Shown: positions 9,101-19,239 of the stretch, in pieces
Position numbering within the stretch: the stretch's first letter is position 1
Layout: each line of letters opens with the position of its first letter
Source: an uncultured Maribacter sp.
GTDB lineage: Bacteria > Bacteroidota > Bacteroidia > Flavobacteriales > Flavobacteriaceae
Length of the DNA: 64,000 nucleotides
Assembly: GCA_947498505.1 (NCBI GenBank)
Contig: CANMKG010000005.1
Coordinates: 124,001-188,000, forward strand
Direction of reading: 5' to 3'
Notes under the pieces: generated by a model
Database searches by the model: none
What the model was told of the DNA's origin: nothing
The model's input: only the letters and a program-made list of their open reading frames with translations
Program-made: the position numbers and the translations under genes

Positions 9101-12100
9101 AACCACAACAAATACATTTGAAGTGCAAAATGCTCAAGGGGTTTCAACTTGCAGTTTTGATGTAGTAGTTAACTTTAATTTTGAGAATGCTTTTGTGACT
9201 ACTTGGAAAACAGATAACCCAGGAGTTTCGGACGATAATCAAATTACGATTCCCACACATTCTGAAGAGACATATAATTTTTCCGTGAATTGGGGAGATG
9301 GTACATCAGATTCTGGAGTAACGGGAGATATTACTCACACTTATGCTGTTCCTGGTACTTATGAGGTAGCTATTATAGGTGAGTTCCCTAGAATTTCGTT
9401 TAACCCTTTTACCGTAGGAGATCAAACTAAAATTTTGCTGGTAAATCAATGGGGTAATGCTAGTTGGACTTCTTTTGACCTTGCATTTTATGGTTGCAGT
9501 AATTTGGATATTGTGGCAACAGACGTTCCTGATTTGTCCAGAGTTAACTCTTTAGCAGGAGCATTTTGGGATTGTAATTCGTTGAGGGGAAACAACTTTT
9601 TTAACGAGTGGGATATAAGTAATGTCACCGATTTAACCGCCATGTTTTTTTTAGCAAATTCTTTTAATCAACCTCTAGATAAATGGGATTTAAGAAATGT
9701 AACTCAAATGTCGAATATGTTTTTCCAGGCAACCCAATTTAACCAACCACTTGATAAATGGAATGTGGAAAATGTGGAAAATATGCATAGCATGTTTAAA
9801 CTTGCCACATCGTTTAATCAAAATCTGGAAAAATGGAATATTGAAAAAGTATCTTCCATGATTGATTTTTTAGATAGCGTTACCCTTTCTGAGGAAAATT
9901 ATGATGCTATTTTAAATAGTTGGAGTAATCAACAAATACAGAGTTCATTGGTTTTTGATGCAGGGAATAGTCAGTATTGCTCAGGCGAATCAGGAAGACA
10001 AAAACTTATAGATGATTTTGGTTGGACAATAACAGATGGAGGTAAAGCTTCGGATTGTGAAGAACCAAATGATTTTGCATTACGAATAAATGCAGGAGGT
10101 GTATCTACCACGTATAATGGAGAGACCTTTGTTGATGATATTTACTTCAATACAGGTAACACCTTAGATAGGCCTCAAACAGGATTACCTGAGCCCTATC
10201 GGAGCTTTAGGTTTAGTCGCTCACAACAGATGAGTTATAACATTCCAGTACCAGATGGGGAATATACTGTTAATTTATATTTTGCAGAATTATGGTTTGG
10301 AGCTACAGGTGGAGGTTCTGGCGGAGTAGGTAGTCGTGTTTTTGATGTAAATATTGAAAATATTTTAGCAGAAGATAATCTGGATGTTTTTGCCGAAGTG
10401 GGTGCTGACGCTATGCTTATGAAAGCGTATACAGTTACGGTAACGGACGGTATGTTGAATATTGATTTTGATTCTAGAGCTGAGGTAGGTGGTGAACGTC
10501 ATCCTATTGTTAATGCTATTGAAATTTTAGGAAAGCAACAGGAACCGCAAAGACCATTTATAACCACTTGGAAAACGGATAACCCTGGGATTTCTAATGA
10601 TAATCAAATTACAATTCCAACTTTCCCAGGAGAAACGTATAATTACACTGTAGACTGGGGTGATGGCACATCAGATTCTGGAGTAACAGGTGATATAGTG
10701 CATACTTATGCTACGGCAGGTACATATAAGGTTTCAATTTCAGGGGATTTTCCAAGAATTTATTTTAATAACCCTAGTGGTATTGATTCTTTTAGCGATG
10801 CTTCAAAATTAATGTTAGTTGAGCAATGGGGGGATTTGACATGGTCTACTATGAACTCGGCTTTTAATGGTTGTAAAAACTTAGATGTAAATGCGTTAGA
10901 TAGCCCTAATTTGAAAGAAGTATCTGATTTAAGCTATATGTTTGGACGATGTGCTTCCCTAATTGGGAACTCTGCTTTTGGAGATTGGGATATTAGTGGA
11001 ATAACCAATATGTCAAATTTGTTCGCAGGAGCGTCGTCCTTTAATAATGAAGGAGTAATAACTTGGAATACAAGTAATGTAACCAACATGTCCAATACAT
11101 TTAATGGTAGTGGTGTTTTTAATCAAAACATTGGCTCTTGGGATACCTCAAAAGTTGAAAGAATGGAAGCTATGTTTTTAAATGCATCTTTATTTAATCA
11201 AGATATTGGAGGATGGGATGTATCTCAAGTAACAGATATGTATCTTATGTTTGAGGAAACTGCAAATTTTAATCAAGATATCAGCAATTGGGATGTTAGT
11301 AAAGTTAAAAATATGGGATATATGTTTCATAATTCCTCCCTCTCACAAGAAAATTATGATGCTTTGTTATTAGGTTGGAGTAGTTTACCTACGCTACAGA
11401 ATGGGGTTATTTTTGACGCTAGTTCTAAATATTGCTCAGGCGAATCAGGAAGACAAAAACTTATAGATGATTTTGGTTGGACAATAACAGATGGAGGTAA
11501 AGCTTCGGATTGTGAAGAACCAAATGATTTTGCATTACGAATAAATGCAGGAGGTGTATCTACCACGTATAATGGAGAGACCTTTGTTGATGATATTTAC
11601 TTCAATACAGGTAACACCTTAGATAGGCCTCAAACAGGATTACCTGAGCCCTATCAGAGCTTTAGGTTTAGTCGCTCACAACAGATGAGTTATAACATTC
11701 CAGTACCAGATGGGGAATATACTGTTAATTTATATTTTGCAGAACTATGGTTTGGAGCTACAGGTGGAGGTTCTGGCGGAGTAGGTAGTCGTGTTTTTGA
11801 TGTAAATATTGAAAATATTTTAGCAGAAGACAATCTGGATGTTTTTGCGGAGGTAGGAGCGGATGCTATGTTAATGAAAGCGTATACAGTTACGGTAACG
11901 GACGGTATGTTGAATATTGATTTTGATTCTAGAGCTGAGGTAGGTGGTGAACGTCATCCTATTGTTAATGCTATTGAAATTTTAGGAAAGCAACAGGAAC
12001 CGCAAAGACCATTTATAACCACTTGGAAAACGGATAACCCTGGGATTTCTAATGATAATCAAATTACAATTCCAACTTTCCCAGGAGAAACGTATAATTA

Positions 12101-15098
12101 CACTGTAGACTGGGGAGATGGTACTTCAGATAATAATGTTACTGGAGATATTACTCATACTTATGTTAATCCGGGTGAATATCAAGTTTCGATTTCAGGA
12201 GATTTTCCTCGTTTGAAGCCAGGAGGTACATTTGGGGAAACAGATAAAGAAAAGTTAATATTTGTAAATCAATGGGGCGATATTGAATGGCAAACTTTTA
12301 ATAGTCAGTTTGCTGGTTGTACAAATTTAGATGTTTTGGCTACAGACGTTCCAAATTTATCTAAGGTGATTAGTTTTTCCGCAGCATTTTCAAATTGCGC
12401 GAGCTTGGTGGGTAATGATTCTTTCAATGATTGGATTATGACTAATGCGCAAGATATTTCCTATATGTTTTTTAGAGCTAGTTCTTTTAATCAAAATATT
12501 GATGCTTGGGATTTGCAAAATGTAACTGAAATGAATGATATGTTTCATGGTGCAGAATCATTTAATAAAGATATTGGGTCATGGAAGTTTCCAAAAGTAA
12601 CTAGTTTAAATAGCATGTTCGAATGGGCTACTAACTTTAATGGGGATATATCTGGTTGGGATGTTAGTGGAATTGTATATATGGGAGATTTATTTTATCA
12701 TGCCTATGCTTTTAACCAAGATTTATCTAATTGGGATGTGGGGAATGTAGAGTCCATGGAGAATACTTTTTTTGAAACTAGATCATTTAATCAAAATATT
12801 AGCAATTGGAATGTAAGTTCAGTTTTAACGATGCGGAATTTATTTTTTAACTCAGGACTTTCTACGGAGAATTATGATAATATTTTAATTGGTTGGAGTA
12901 CTCAACAACTACAAAATGGAGTTATTTTTGATGGTGGTGATAGTCAATATTGTCTTGCTGAAGAAGCCCGTCAAAAATTAATTGATGATTTTGGTTGGAT
13001 TATTACGGATGGAGGTAAAGCGTCTGACTGTATTGATATAAACCCTTTTATAACAACTTGGAATACTGTTAATCCTGGAACCTCGGAGGACAATCAAATT
13101 ACGATTCCTACTTTCCCAGGAGAAACGTATAATTATACTGTAGACTGGGGAGATGGTACTTCAGATAATAATGTTACTGGAGATATTACTCACACGTATC
13201 CTACTTCTGGAACATATGAAGTTTCTATTTCTGGAGATTTCCCGAGAATATACTTTTCATCCCGTATAGGCCAAAATATTAATGATTCTAGAAAAATAAT
13301 TAACGTTAATCAGTGGGGAAGTCAGATTTGGACTTCAATGGAAAATGCATTTTCAGGATGTGATTTTATGGATGTAAAAGCAATTGATGTTCCTGACTTA
13401 TCAGAGGTAAACAATATGTCAGGTATGTTTAATGGTTGTGAATCTCTAAAAGGAAACGAATTTTTTAATGATTGGAATCTTAGTAGTGTTACAAATATGG
13501 CTCAAATGTTTGCTGGATGTACAAGTTTTAATCAAGAAATTGGAGCTTGGAATGTTGCTAATGTAATAAACATGCATAACATGTTTGGAGCAGCAATTAG
13601 TTTTAATCAAAATATTGATAATTGGAATGTGGGTAATGTAGTGAATATGCAAGGGATGTTTATAGGAGCCGAGTCATTTAATCAAAATATAAACAGCTGG
13701 GATGTTAGTAGTGTAACTAATATGGATAGAATGTTTTTAAATGCTACAAATTTTAATGGAGATATAAGTGATTGGAATATTAGTAATGTAGCGGAGATAA
13801 GCTCTATGTTTAGAAATTGTGTGAATTTTAATCAAGATATTAGTAATTGGAATATCAGTGGTACTATTAATATATCAGGAATGTTTGATGGAGCATCATC
13901 TTTTAATCAGGATATAGGAAGCTGGGATGTTAGTCATGTAAATTTTATGATAGCTTTATTCAGAGGTTGTACAAATTTTGATCAAGATATAAGTGGCTGG
14001 GATGTTAGTAATGTTAAAAGTATGTTGGTAATGTTTTCTGGAGCAACATCCTTTAATCAAGATATAGGTAATTGGGATGTAGGTAATGTGATAGGTATGT
14101 TTGATATGTTTCTTGATGCGGGATTTTCACAAGACAACTATGATAAATTGTTAATGGGTTGGAGTAGCTTACCATCATTGCAAAATGATGTGCTTTTTAA
14201 TGCAGGCAATAGCCAATACTGTGACGGAGAACAAGCTCGTCAAAAAATAATAAATGATTATGGTTGGATAATTACTGATGGAGGCAAAGCTGCGGATTGT
14301 GAGGAACCAAATGATTTTGCATTACGAATAAATACAGGAGGAGTGTCTGCAAGTTACAATGGAGAAGCCTTTGAGGCCGATACCTATTTCAATACCGGAA
14401 ATACTTTAGATAGACCTCAAACTGGATTACCAGAACCTTATCAAAGTTTTAGATATAGTCCTTCTCAGCAAATGAGTTATAATATTCCAGTGCCAGACGG
14501 AGAATATACGGTTAATTTATACTTTGCAGAACTCTGGTTTGGAGCAACAGGTGGAGGCTCAGGAGGAGTTGGTAGTCGTGTTTTTGATGTAAATATCGAA
14601 GGTGTTCTGGCAGAAGATAATTTGGATATTTTTGCTGAGGTAGGAGCTGATGCCATGTTAATGAAAGCACATACGGTAACTGTAACTGGCGGTGTGTTAA
14701 ATATTGATTTTGATTCAAGTAATGCTGTAGGTGGAGAACGTCATCCAGTAATTAACGCAATTGAAGTGTTGTCTATAAATAATCAAATCCACAACAATAA
14801 GTTTTTTGCAGCCAAAGGAGTAGGCGCAGATATTATAGGACTTAATAATGTTGAAATGCAGTTATTTCCAAATCCAGCTCAAGAGCATACCACGGTAAGT
14901 TTTAGTAGTGCAATAACTATTGATGCTATTACTATTTTTGATATTCATGGTAGATTGATACAAACGATTTCTGGAAATAATGTTTCCAAAACAAATGGTA
15001 ATGTAGTAAATGTTGATACATTCTCACCAGGAATGTATATAATACGAGCAAAAGATACTGCAGGGAATACGTATCAAAAACAGCTTGTAGTTCGTTAA
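6162..15098 (+). CDS. T9SS-exported M4 (thermolysin-like) metallopeptidase with PKD, DUF285 and malectin modules
   Basis: Giant secreted protein of 2978 residues. Signal peptide 1-20 is followed by a fungalysin/thermolysin-type propeptide to about 200 and an M4 catalytic domain at about 215-530. That domain has HEIAH (H346, E347, H350) and the third zinc ligand E370 in GALNESFSD. Next come an Ig-like segment, HYR domains (about 655-1005) interrupted by a jelly-roll carbohydrate-binding-like insert, and then four PKD + BspA-like DUF285 blocks (about 1010, 1465, 1950 and 2293 onward). Three malectin-like domains lie at about 1302, 1787 and 2717. The tail (2890-2978) is a type A T9SS sorting domain beginning FPNPAQEHT and ending QLVVR. 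The DUF285 unit reads close to FNQDISNWDVSNVTNMSGMF. It is probably a surface or released protease that binds carbohydrate or protein. A bidirectional-looking terminator follows. Confidence 0.9.
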   Translation: MKKITLFSFIYLFFIASLFAQEPTSYKGIKIFKQNQFRGIVSSEQIFNQEFQLNSQNQFISVKNEANLTGFTTEKFQQYYQGVKVEFGEISLHRKQGNLHSMSYNVAPLENVNVSPGLSSENAFNRAILHVGASRYLWEDSAQMALVKDYARPMGELVVFSNPNNTSFQAVIAYKFDIYAIAPLYRADVYVDAQTGQILLENNTIHIADVPATGESLYNGIVSFTADDALGNFRLQQTLSGGGVNTFDLNNGTNYAAATDITSDTNVFSVETATGVQAHWGAENTYNYFSQKHGRDSYDNQGTPLNSYVSYGFNYVNAFWDGSRMTYGDGDGVNYGPLVSLDIVGHEIAHGVTQHSANLLYQKESGALNESFSDIFGEAIEFFGSGTNDWLMGDHIGAGGSNGALRSFSNPNQFGDPDTYGGVFWINPDCSPSPGNDYCGVHTNSGVQNYWFYLLSVGGSGTNDIGNDFTVNAIGMEKAAAVAYRNLSVYLNSTSTFEEARIGAIQSAIDLYGENSQEEIEVTNAWHAVGVGNKFLTPNSIKNLVLVDANSNEDILELKDGVEINLLDLSTNLLNIRADVTSLVESVSFELVGPLIQNNIDNAEQYSLFGGSSSGEFLVGDYTLTVTPYSEDDAGGDIGNGITMNFSIISVDEVPPVLTCSGDIFVQVGENECETIVTIEQPLATDNSGNVISITGTRNDGKELAAPFSLGNTYIEWVAVDEADNESIHCIQTINVQESISQTLVCPEDISVLASGVNGAIVSYELPNVSNSNCVDISEITTKNYIVNGRFETADLSGWILDISGSGSVIINDGSYDPPGTNLALEPISGNYDVIFAQTGPTKQLISKPFTVPTNVMEADISWKDRIRNTASVFSDPSQEFRVELLDENMNVISEIFSTNPGDPNIQIGPNPRQFELTEVLQEYAGKQVCVKFVEEDNLNHFNVNLDDISLNITGNNSAQPEHQITQTAGLSSGSLFPIGTTTNTFEVQNAQGVSTCSFDVVVNFNFENAFVTTWKTDNPGVSDDNQITIPTHSEETYNFSVNWGDGTSDSGVTGDITHTYAVPGTYEVAIIGEFPRISFNPFTVGDQTKILLVNQWGNASWTSFDLAFYGCSNLDIVATDVPDLSRVNSLAGAFWDCNSLRGNNFFNEWDISNVTDLTAMFFLANSFNQPLDKWDLRNVTQMSNMFFQATQFNQPLDKWNVENVENMHSMFKLATSFNQNLEKWNIEKVSSMIDFLDSVTLSEENYDAILNSWSNQQIQSSLVFDAGNSQYCSGESGRQKLIDDFGWTITDGGKASDCEEPNDFALRINAGGVSTTYNGETFVDDIYFNTGNTLDRPQTGLPEPYRSFRFSRSQQMSYNIPVPDGEYTVNLYFAELWFGATGGGSGGVGSRVFDVNIENILAEDNLDVFAEVGADAMLMKAYTVTVTDGMLNIDFDSRAEVGGERHPIVNAIEILGKQQEPQRPFITTWKTDNPGISNDNQITIPTFPGETYNYTVDWGDGTSDSGVTGDIVHTYATAGTYKVSISGDFPRIYFNNPSGIDSFSDASKLMLVEQWGDLTWSTMNSAFNGCKNLDVNALDSPNLKEVSDLSYMFGRCASLIGNSAFGDWDISGITNMSNLFAGASSFNNEGVITWNTSNVTNMSNTFNGSGVFNQNIGSWDTSKVERMEAMFLNASLFNQDIGGWDVSQVTDMYLMFEETANFNQDISNWDVSKVKNMGYMFHNSSLSQENYDALLLGWSSLPTLQNGVIFDASSKYCSGESGRQKLIDDFGWTITDGGKASDCEEPNDFALRINAGGVSTTYNGETFVDDIYFNTGNTLDRPQTGLPEPYQSFRFSRSQQMSYNIPVPDGEYTVNLYFAELWFGATGGGSGGVGSRVFDVNIENILAEDNLDVFAEVGADAMLMKAYTVTVTDGMLNIDFDSRAEVGGERHPIVNAIEILGKQQEPQRPFITTWKTDNPGISNDNQITIPTFPGETYNYTVDWGDGTSDNNVTGDITHTYVNPGEYQVSISGDFPRLKPGGTFGETDKEKLIFVNQWGDIEWQTFNSQFAGCTNLDVLATDVPNLSKVISFSAAFSNCASLVGNDSFNDWIMTNAQDISYMFFRASSFNQNIDAWDLQNVTEMNDMFHGAESFNKDIGSWKFPKVTSLNSMFEWATNFNGDISGWDVSGIVYMGDLFYHAYAFNQDLSNWDVGNVESMENTFFETRSFNQNISNWNVSSVLTMRNLFFNSGLSTENYDNILIGWSTQQLQNGVIFDGGDSQYCLAEEARQKLIDDFGWIITDGGKASDCIDINPFITTWNTVNPGTSEDNQITIPTFPGETYNYTVDWGDGTSDNNVTGDITHTYPTSGTYEVSISGDFPRIYFSSRIGQNINDSRKIINVNQWGSQIWTSMENAFSGCDFMDVKAIDVPDLSEVNNMSGMFNGCESLKGNEFFNDWNLSSVTNMAQMFAGCTSFNQEIGAWNVANVINMHNMFGAAISFNQNIDNWNVGNVVNMQGMFIGAESFNQNINSWDVSSVTNMDRMFLNATNFNGDISDWNISNVAEISSMFRNCVNFNQDISNWNISGTINISGMFDGASSFNQDIGSWDVSHVNFMIALFRGCTNFDQDISGWDVSNVKSMLVMFSGATSFNQDIGNWDVGNVIGMFDMFLDAGFSQDNYDKLLMGWSSLPSLQNDVLFNAGNSQYCDGEQARQKIINDYGWIITDGGKAADCEEPNDFALRINTGGVSASYNGEAFEADTYFNTGNTLDRPQTGLPEPYQSFRYSPSQQMSYNIPVPDGEYTVNLYFAELWFGATGGGSGGVGSRVFDVNIEGVLAEDNLDIFAEVGADAMLMKAHTVTVTGGVLNIDFDSSNAVGGERHPVINAIEVLSINNQIHNNKFFAAKGVGADIIGLNNVEMQLFPNPAQEHTTVSFSSAITIDAITIFDIHGRLIQTISGNNVSKTNGNVVNVDTFSPGMYIIRAKDTAGNTYQKQLVVR
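9975..10660 (+). repeat. Long direct repeat, copy 1 (malectin module)
   Basis: About 686 bp nearly identical, with only scattered substitutions, to 11430-12115, offset 1455 bp (485 codons). It covers the end of a DUF285 block, a full malectin domain and the start of the next PKD domain. The near-identity implies recent duplication or gene conversion. Confidence 0.85.
11430..12115 (+). repeat. Long direct repeat, copy 2 (malectin module)
   Basis: Second copy of the 9975-10660 repeat. Recombination between the two copies would remove exactly 485 codons and keep the frame. Confidence 0.85.
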
Positions 15099-15120
15099 AT
15101 AAGAATCTTTATGTTACATT

Positions 15121-15150
15121 AAAAGCGACCTGTTCAGGTCGCTTTTTTTT
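15121..15150 (+). terminator. Intrinsic terminator after the M4 protease gene
   Basis: Eleven-pair stem (AAAAGCGACCT / AGGTCGCTTTT) with a GTTC loop and a run of eight T starting in the stem. It lies 23 bp behind the protease stop. Confidence 0.9.
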
Positions 15151-15307
15151 ATCCAATTTGCATATATAGAATTTTTTCTTACATTTATATAGAAAAAAAT
15201 CGAAATATATTAATCCCTTTTTTCATCTGCCTCCAATCTTTTTAAGTAAACTAATATTCATTTTCAGTAATTCCTACAAGGTTTTATTGGTTAAACACTA
15301 ACATCAA

Positions 15308-18300
15308 ATGAAAAAAATTATGTTACCTAAAAAGGTATTAACCTTTTTAATTATTACTTCGTTACTAAGTTTCTCGAAAAAACAAAGAACAGCAAACCTA
15401 GGAGCTTCGATATTGATTACGGAAATCATGTACAATCCTAATGATTCGGAGAGTAAATGGGAATGGATAGAAGTGTATAATAATACTTCTGAAGCAATAA
15501 ACTTAAATGGTTATGTTATTGATGATAATAATTCATCCAAACATGCAGAGGCAAATATTACCGGCGGGTTTTTACTTCCCAAAACATCAGGAGTGCTATA
15601 TAATGCTGATGCCACTGATATTAATTTTTTGGATGCATGGGGAGTTGTTAACTTAATTCCAGTTTCAGGCTGGAGTAAAATGACACTAAATAATGGTGGA
15701 GATACTATTGGTATTTGGGATAGTTTCTCTAACTATAATGGGGACCATCAAAATCAGTTGAATGTTATTGAACAAGTAACGTTTCAAAACAACAGAAATT
15801 CATGGCCTCAAACCGATAACCAAGGCTCCATATATTTGGTAGATATTAATGCTGATAATACAGTTGGAGAAAATTGGAGATTGAGTGTAGAAGGAGTTAG
15901 CACGCCGGTTAATATAACCTATAAGAGTTTTAATGAAGGAGGAAATTCAGGAGAGGATATTGGTTCTCCTGGAATAACGGGTATTGATGAGGAACCACCA
16001 TTAGCAAAATGCAAGCCTTTTACATTGGTTTTGAGTGAAATGGGAGAAGCACAATTAACTCCATTTGATATTAATGATGGGTCTAAGGATAACGTAGAAA
16101 TAGCATCAATGCAAATTTCTAGAGAGGTATTTTCTTGTGAGGATTTGGGAGAAAATACAATAGAACTAACGGTGGTTGATACTGCGAACAACAAAAGCAT
16201 ATGCAAAGCGTTAGTTACAGTTGTTGATGAAAGTCTTCCAGAAATTTTATGCCCGGAAAATGTAGAAATTACTTCGGAAAATAGCAATCCGCTAGTACTG
16301 AGTATTGTACAGCCAAGTGTTATCGATAACTGTAATATTGTGGAGATTTCTGAAGAACGAAGTGATGGTCTGGCAATTAATGACCCTTTTCCGCTTGGGG
16401 TAACAACCATATTATGGAAAGCAACCGATAGTTCTAGAAACTCCTCCACCTGTGCTCAGGAGGTTAATATTGTTTTTAATCCATCAACTGAAAAAGAGAT
16501 TATTTCATTTTCTATACAAAACCAAATAGGAGAAACTATTATTGATAAGTCTAATTTTACTATTAAGCTTAGCATGCCTTTTGGTACCGATGTAACAAAT
16601 TTATCACCAATTTTTGAAATTTCTAATGAGGCAGAAAGCTTACCTACATCTGGAGAGATAGTAGATTTTAGTGAATCCGCCGTTTTTCAGATAACCGCCG
16701 AAGATAAATCTATTCAGGAGTGGAAGGTGGTTATTGTTATTGAGAAAGATAGCACTATTCCAGAAGTTTTTTGTCCAGAAGATATTCGGGTAAATGCTGG
16801 AGAAAACTTATGTGGGGCGGTGGTGAATTATGAAGTAGTCAGCAATGATAATCAGTCAAACAAAACAATCAAACAAATAGAGGGTTTGGAAAGTGGAGCC
16901 GTATTTCCCATTGGTGAGACCGACAACGTTTTTGAGGTTACAGATACTTCTGGAAATGTAGTAACCTGTAGTTTCATTGTAACCGTTGTTGATACTACTA
17001 AACCAAGTTTAATATGTAAAAATTATGAAGTAAGTCTAGATAGTAATGGAAATGCAATATTGTCTACTGAAAATCTTATAGAAAGCTATTCAGATAATTG
17101 TGAAGTAAAAACGATATCAGCAAGCAAGACACTTTTTACAACAGACGATTTGGGGGAGAATACGGTAGTTGTAAAAGTTGCAGATGCATCTGGTAACGAA
17201 ACTAGTTGCGAAGCAATTGTGAAGGTAAATCGTTATACTAATTATAGTAACGAAATTTGGCTTGAGGCAGAATGCGCAGAAGTTGGTCGGAATTGGAAAC
17301 AAAGGAGCAATTCTGAAGCTTCAGGATTTACGTATCTACAATCTCCTTTGGGCAATAAATATACTGAAGCACCAACAAATCCAGAAGATATTGTATCGTT
17401 CAAGTTTTCTGCAAATAAAGGATTGTATAGGTTATATGCTTTAGTTAATACACCTTCGGTTGAAGATGATAGTTTTTGGATTAGGGTTAATAATGGAGAA
17501 TGGTTAAAATGGAATAACATTCCAGGGAATGGTTCTTTTGCATGGCATCAAGTTCATGAAAAAGAAAATGTTGATACTAACATAGTATTTAAACTAATTG
17601 ATGGAGAAAATTCTATTGAAATAGGGCACCGTGAAGATGGAGCTAGTTTAGATAAAATTTTAATAAAAGCAGCTTACGAACCCGATGATAGTTTAAGTCA
17701 ACCCGTTTCATGTGGAGTAACATCTACAATTCATGACATTATTATTGAAGCAGAATGTGCAGATATTGGAGGCCATTGGGCAATGGTAAACGAAGAAGAA
17801 ACGGAAATCAGTTATTTAAGAGCTCCTTCAGGAAATAATTTTACACCATCAACAGATAAAAATGATATTATAAAATTCAATTTTACTGCTGCTGAGGGAG
17901 TTTATAAAATTTATGGACTTATTAAAGCACCAACGGGAGAAGATGATAGTTTTTGGATTCGAGTAAACAATGAAAAATGGTTACGGTGGAATAATATTCC
18001 AAAAGATCTAGGTTTTAAATGGAATCAAGTGCATGACCGTGAATTGCAGAAAAAGTCACTTTTTTTTAATTTAATTGCAGGAGAAAATACTATCGAAATA
18101 GGTCATCGTGAAGATGGAATAAGTATAGATAAAATATATATACAAGCGCAAAACATAGTCCTTGAAGGTTTAGGAGGGGAAGATAAAAACTGTATATCCC
18201 CTAAAGAACCACCTAACTTTCCAGAAAATGTTTGGTTGGAAGCCGAATGTGCTATTATTGGTTCAAATTGGATGATTGAAAGCAGTGTAAACGCTTCAAA

Positions 18301-18997
18301 TTCGCAATACGTTTTACCACCGTTGGGCTTTAGTTCACAAATACCAAGCACTGAAGAAAACGTTGTTAAGTTTAATTTTGAAGTAGCAGAGGGTACATAT
18401 AAAGTTTATGCAAGAACCCTTGCTCCAACCCTGTCTGATGATAGTTTTTATGTTCGTATAAATAACGGTAACTGGTTAAGATGGAACAATATATCAAAAG
18501 GAGAAACTTTTACGTGGAATCAAGTACATGACAGAGAATTGGTTTCTGTTCCGTTAGAGTTTGATTTACAGCAAGGTCTAAATACAATTGAAATTGGAAA
18601 TCGAGAAGATGGAGTTGGTTTAGATAAATTATTTATTACAAAAAAAGAAGAGATTCCAAATAACTTTGGAGAAATCGATTTTAGTTGCGAATCCAATCAA
18701 AACATTTTTTTAGCGAAGCGTTTGGAGACTGATATTCTAGACGATATAGATTTAAAATTAGTGCCAAACCCAGCGAGTGAAATGGTTACGTTAAGTTTTA
18801 ATAAGCCAGTTAAGTTTTCATCAGGAGCAATTTTTGATATTCATGGTAGATTAGTTCAAGTAATTTCAACAATCAATAATCCATCAAACCCAATGGTTTA
18901 TTCTATTAATATAAATACACTTCAACCGGGTTTGTATTATGTTAATATAATAGATGTTTACGGTACTTCATATGAAGAGCGGCTATTAGTTAAGTAG
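15308..18997 (+). CDS. T9SS-exported lamin-tail/HYR protein with three CBM-like modules
   Basis: Secreted protein of 1229 residues. After a signal-like N-terminus, a lamin-tail domain (about 33-190) opens with ILITEIMYNP and WEWIEVYN. HYR/Ig-like domains follow at about 235-395 and 485-640, separated by a DUF5018-like segment (about 397-480). Three homologous carbohydrate-binding-like modules (CBM6/35 style) start near 647, 811 and 973. Each opens with EAECA and carries RVNN.-WLRWNNI and IEIG.REDG. The tail (about 1150-1229) is a T9SS type A signal beginning VPNPASEM and ending ERLLVK. No catalytic domain is seen, so it is probably an adhesive or scaffold protein. It is flanked by two unrelated giant T9SS proteins in the same orientation. 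Confidence 0.85.
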   Translation: MKKIMLPKKVLTFLIITSLLSFSKKQRTANLGASILITEIMYNPNDSESKWEWIEVYNNTSEAINLNGYVIDDNNSSKHAEANITGGFLLPKTSGVLYNADATDINFLDAWGVVNLIPVSGWSKMTLNNGGDTIGIWDSFSNYNGDHQNQLNVIEQVTFQNNRNSWPQTDNQGSIYLVDINADNTVGENWRLSVEGVSTPVNITYKSFNEGGNSGEDIGSPGITGIDEEPPLAKCKPFTLVLSEMGEAQLTPFDINDGSKDNVEIASMQISREVFSCEDLGENTIELTVVDTANNKSICKALVTVVDESLPEILCPENVEITSENSNPLVLSIVQPSVIDNCNIVEISEERSDGLAINDPFPLGVTTILWKATDSSRNSSTCAQEVNIVFNPSTEKEIISFSIQNQIGETIIDKSNFTIKLSMPFGTDVTNLSPIFEISNEAESLPTSGEIVDFSESAVFQITAEDKSIQEWKVVIVIEKDSTIPEVFCPEDIRVNAGENLCGAVVNYEVVSNDNQSNKTIKQIEGLESGAVFPIGETDNVFEVTDTSGNVVTCSFIVTVVDTTKPSLICKNYEVSLDSNGNAILSTENLIESYSDNCEVKTISASKTLFTTDDLGENTVVVKVADASGNETSCEAIVKVNRYTNYSNEIWLEAECAEVGRNWKQRSNSEASGFTYLQSPLGNKYTEAPTNPEDIVSFKFSANKGLYRLYALVNTPSVEDDSFWIRVNNGEWLKWNNIPGNGSFAWHQVHEKENVDTNIVFKLIDGENSIEIGHREDGASLDKILIKAAYEPDDSLSQPVSCGVTSTIHDIIIEAECADIGGHWAMVNEEETEISYLRAPSGNNFTPSTDKNDIIKFNFTAAEGVYKIYGLIKAPTGEDDSFWIRVNNEKWLRWNNIPKDLGFKWNQVHDRELQKKSLFFNLIAGENTIEIGHREDGISIDKIYIQAQNIVLEGLGGEDKNCISPKEPPNFPENVWLEAECAIIGSNWMIESSVNASNSQYVLPPLGFSSQIPSTEENVVKFNFEVAEGTYKVYARTLAPTLSDDSFYVRINNGNWLRWNNISKGETFTWNQVHDRELVSVPLEFDLQQGLNTIEIGNREDGVGLDKLFITKKEEIPNNFGEIDFSCESNQNIFLAKRLETDILDDIDLKLVPNPASEMVTLSFNKPVKFSSGAIFDIHGRLVQVISTINNPSNPMVYSININTLQPGLYYVNIIDVYGTSYEERLLVK

Positions 18998-19239
18998 TAT
19001 TTTTATGATATATTTAAATGCGGTTTTATTTTAGGTGGGTTGTTTGTAAGTTGCTTATATGTATATTGTTATCGATGAATTGCACTTGGTGTGATAATGT
19101 TTAAAAGTGTATTTCGTCGAGTATTTTCGTAGTTTAACCAGATATAACATTGAGTAAATACGTACAATATTTTGTTTTTATATTTTCACGAGGTATAAAG
19201 TATTTAACCAGTATTTTTAAGTATAAACCATAACCAAAA

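Noticed and set aside
12450-14120. Regular short repeats resembling a CRISPR or satellite array
   Set aside because: They are protein-coding DUF285 units with codon-level variation, not identical repeats with unique spacers.
15919-16449. Long minus-strand frame (176 codons) opposite the lamin-tail protein gene
   Set aside because: It lies wholly inside a well-supported secreted protein, has no recognisable motif or promoter, and reads as the complement of repetitive HYR codons.
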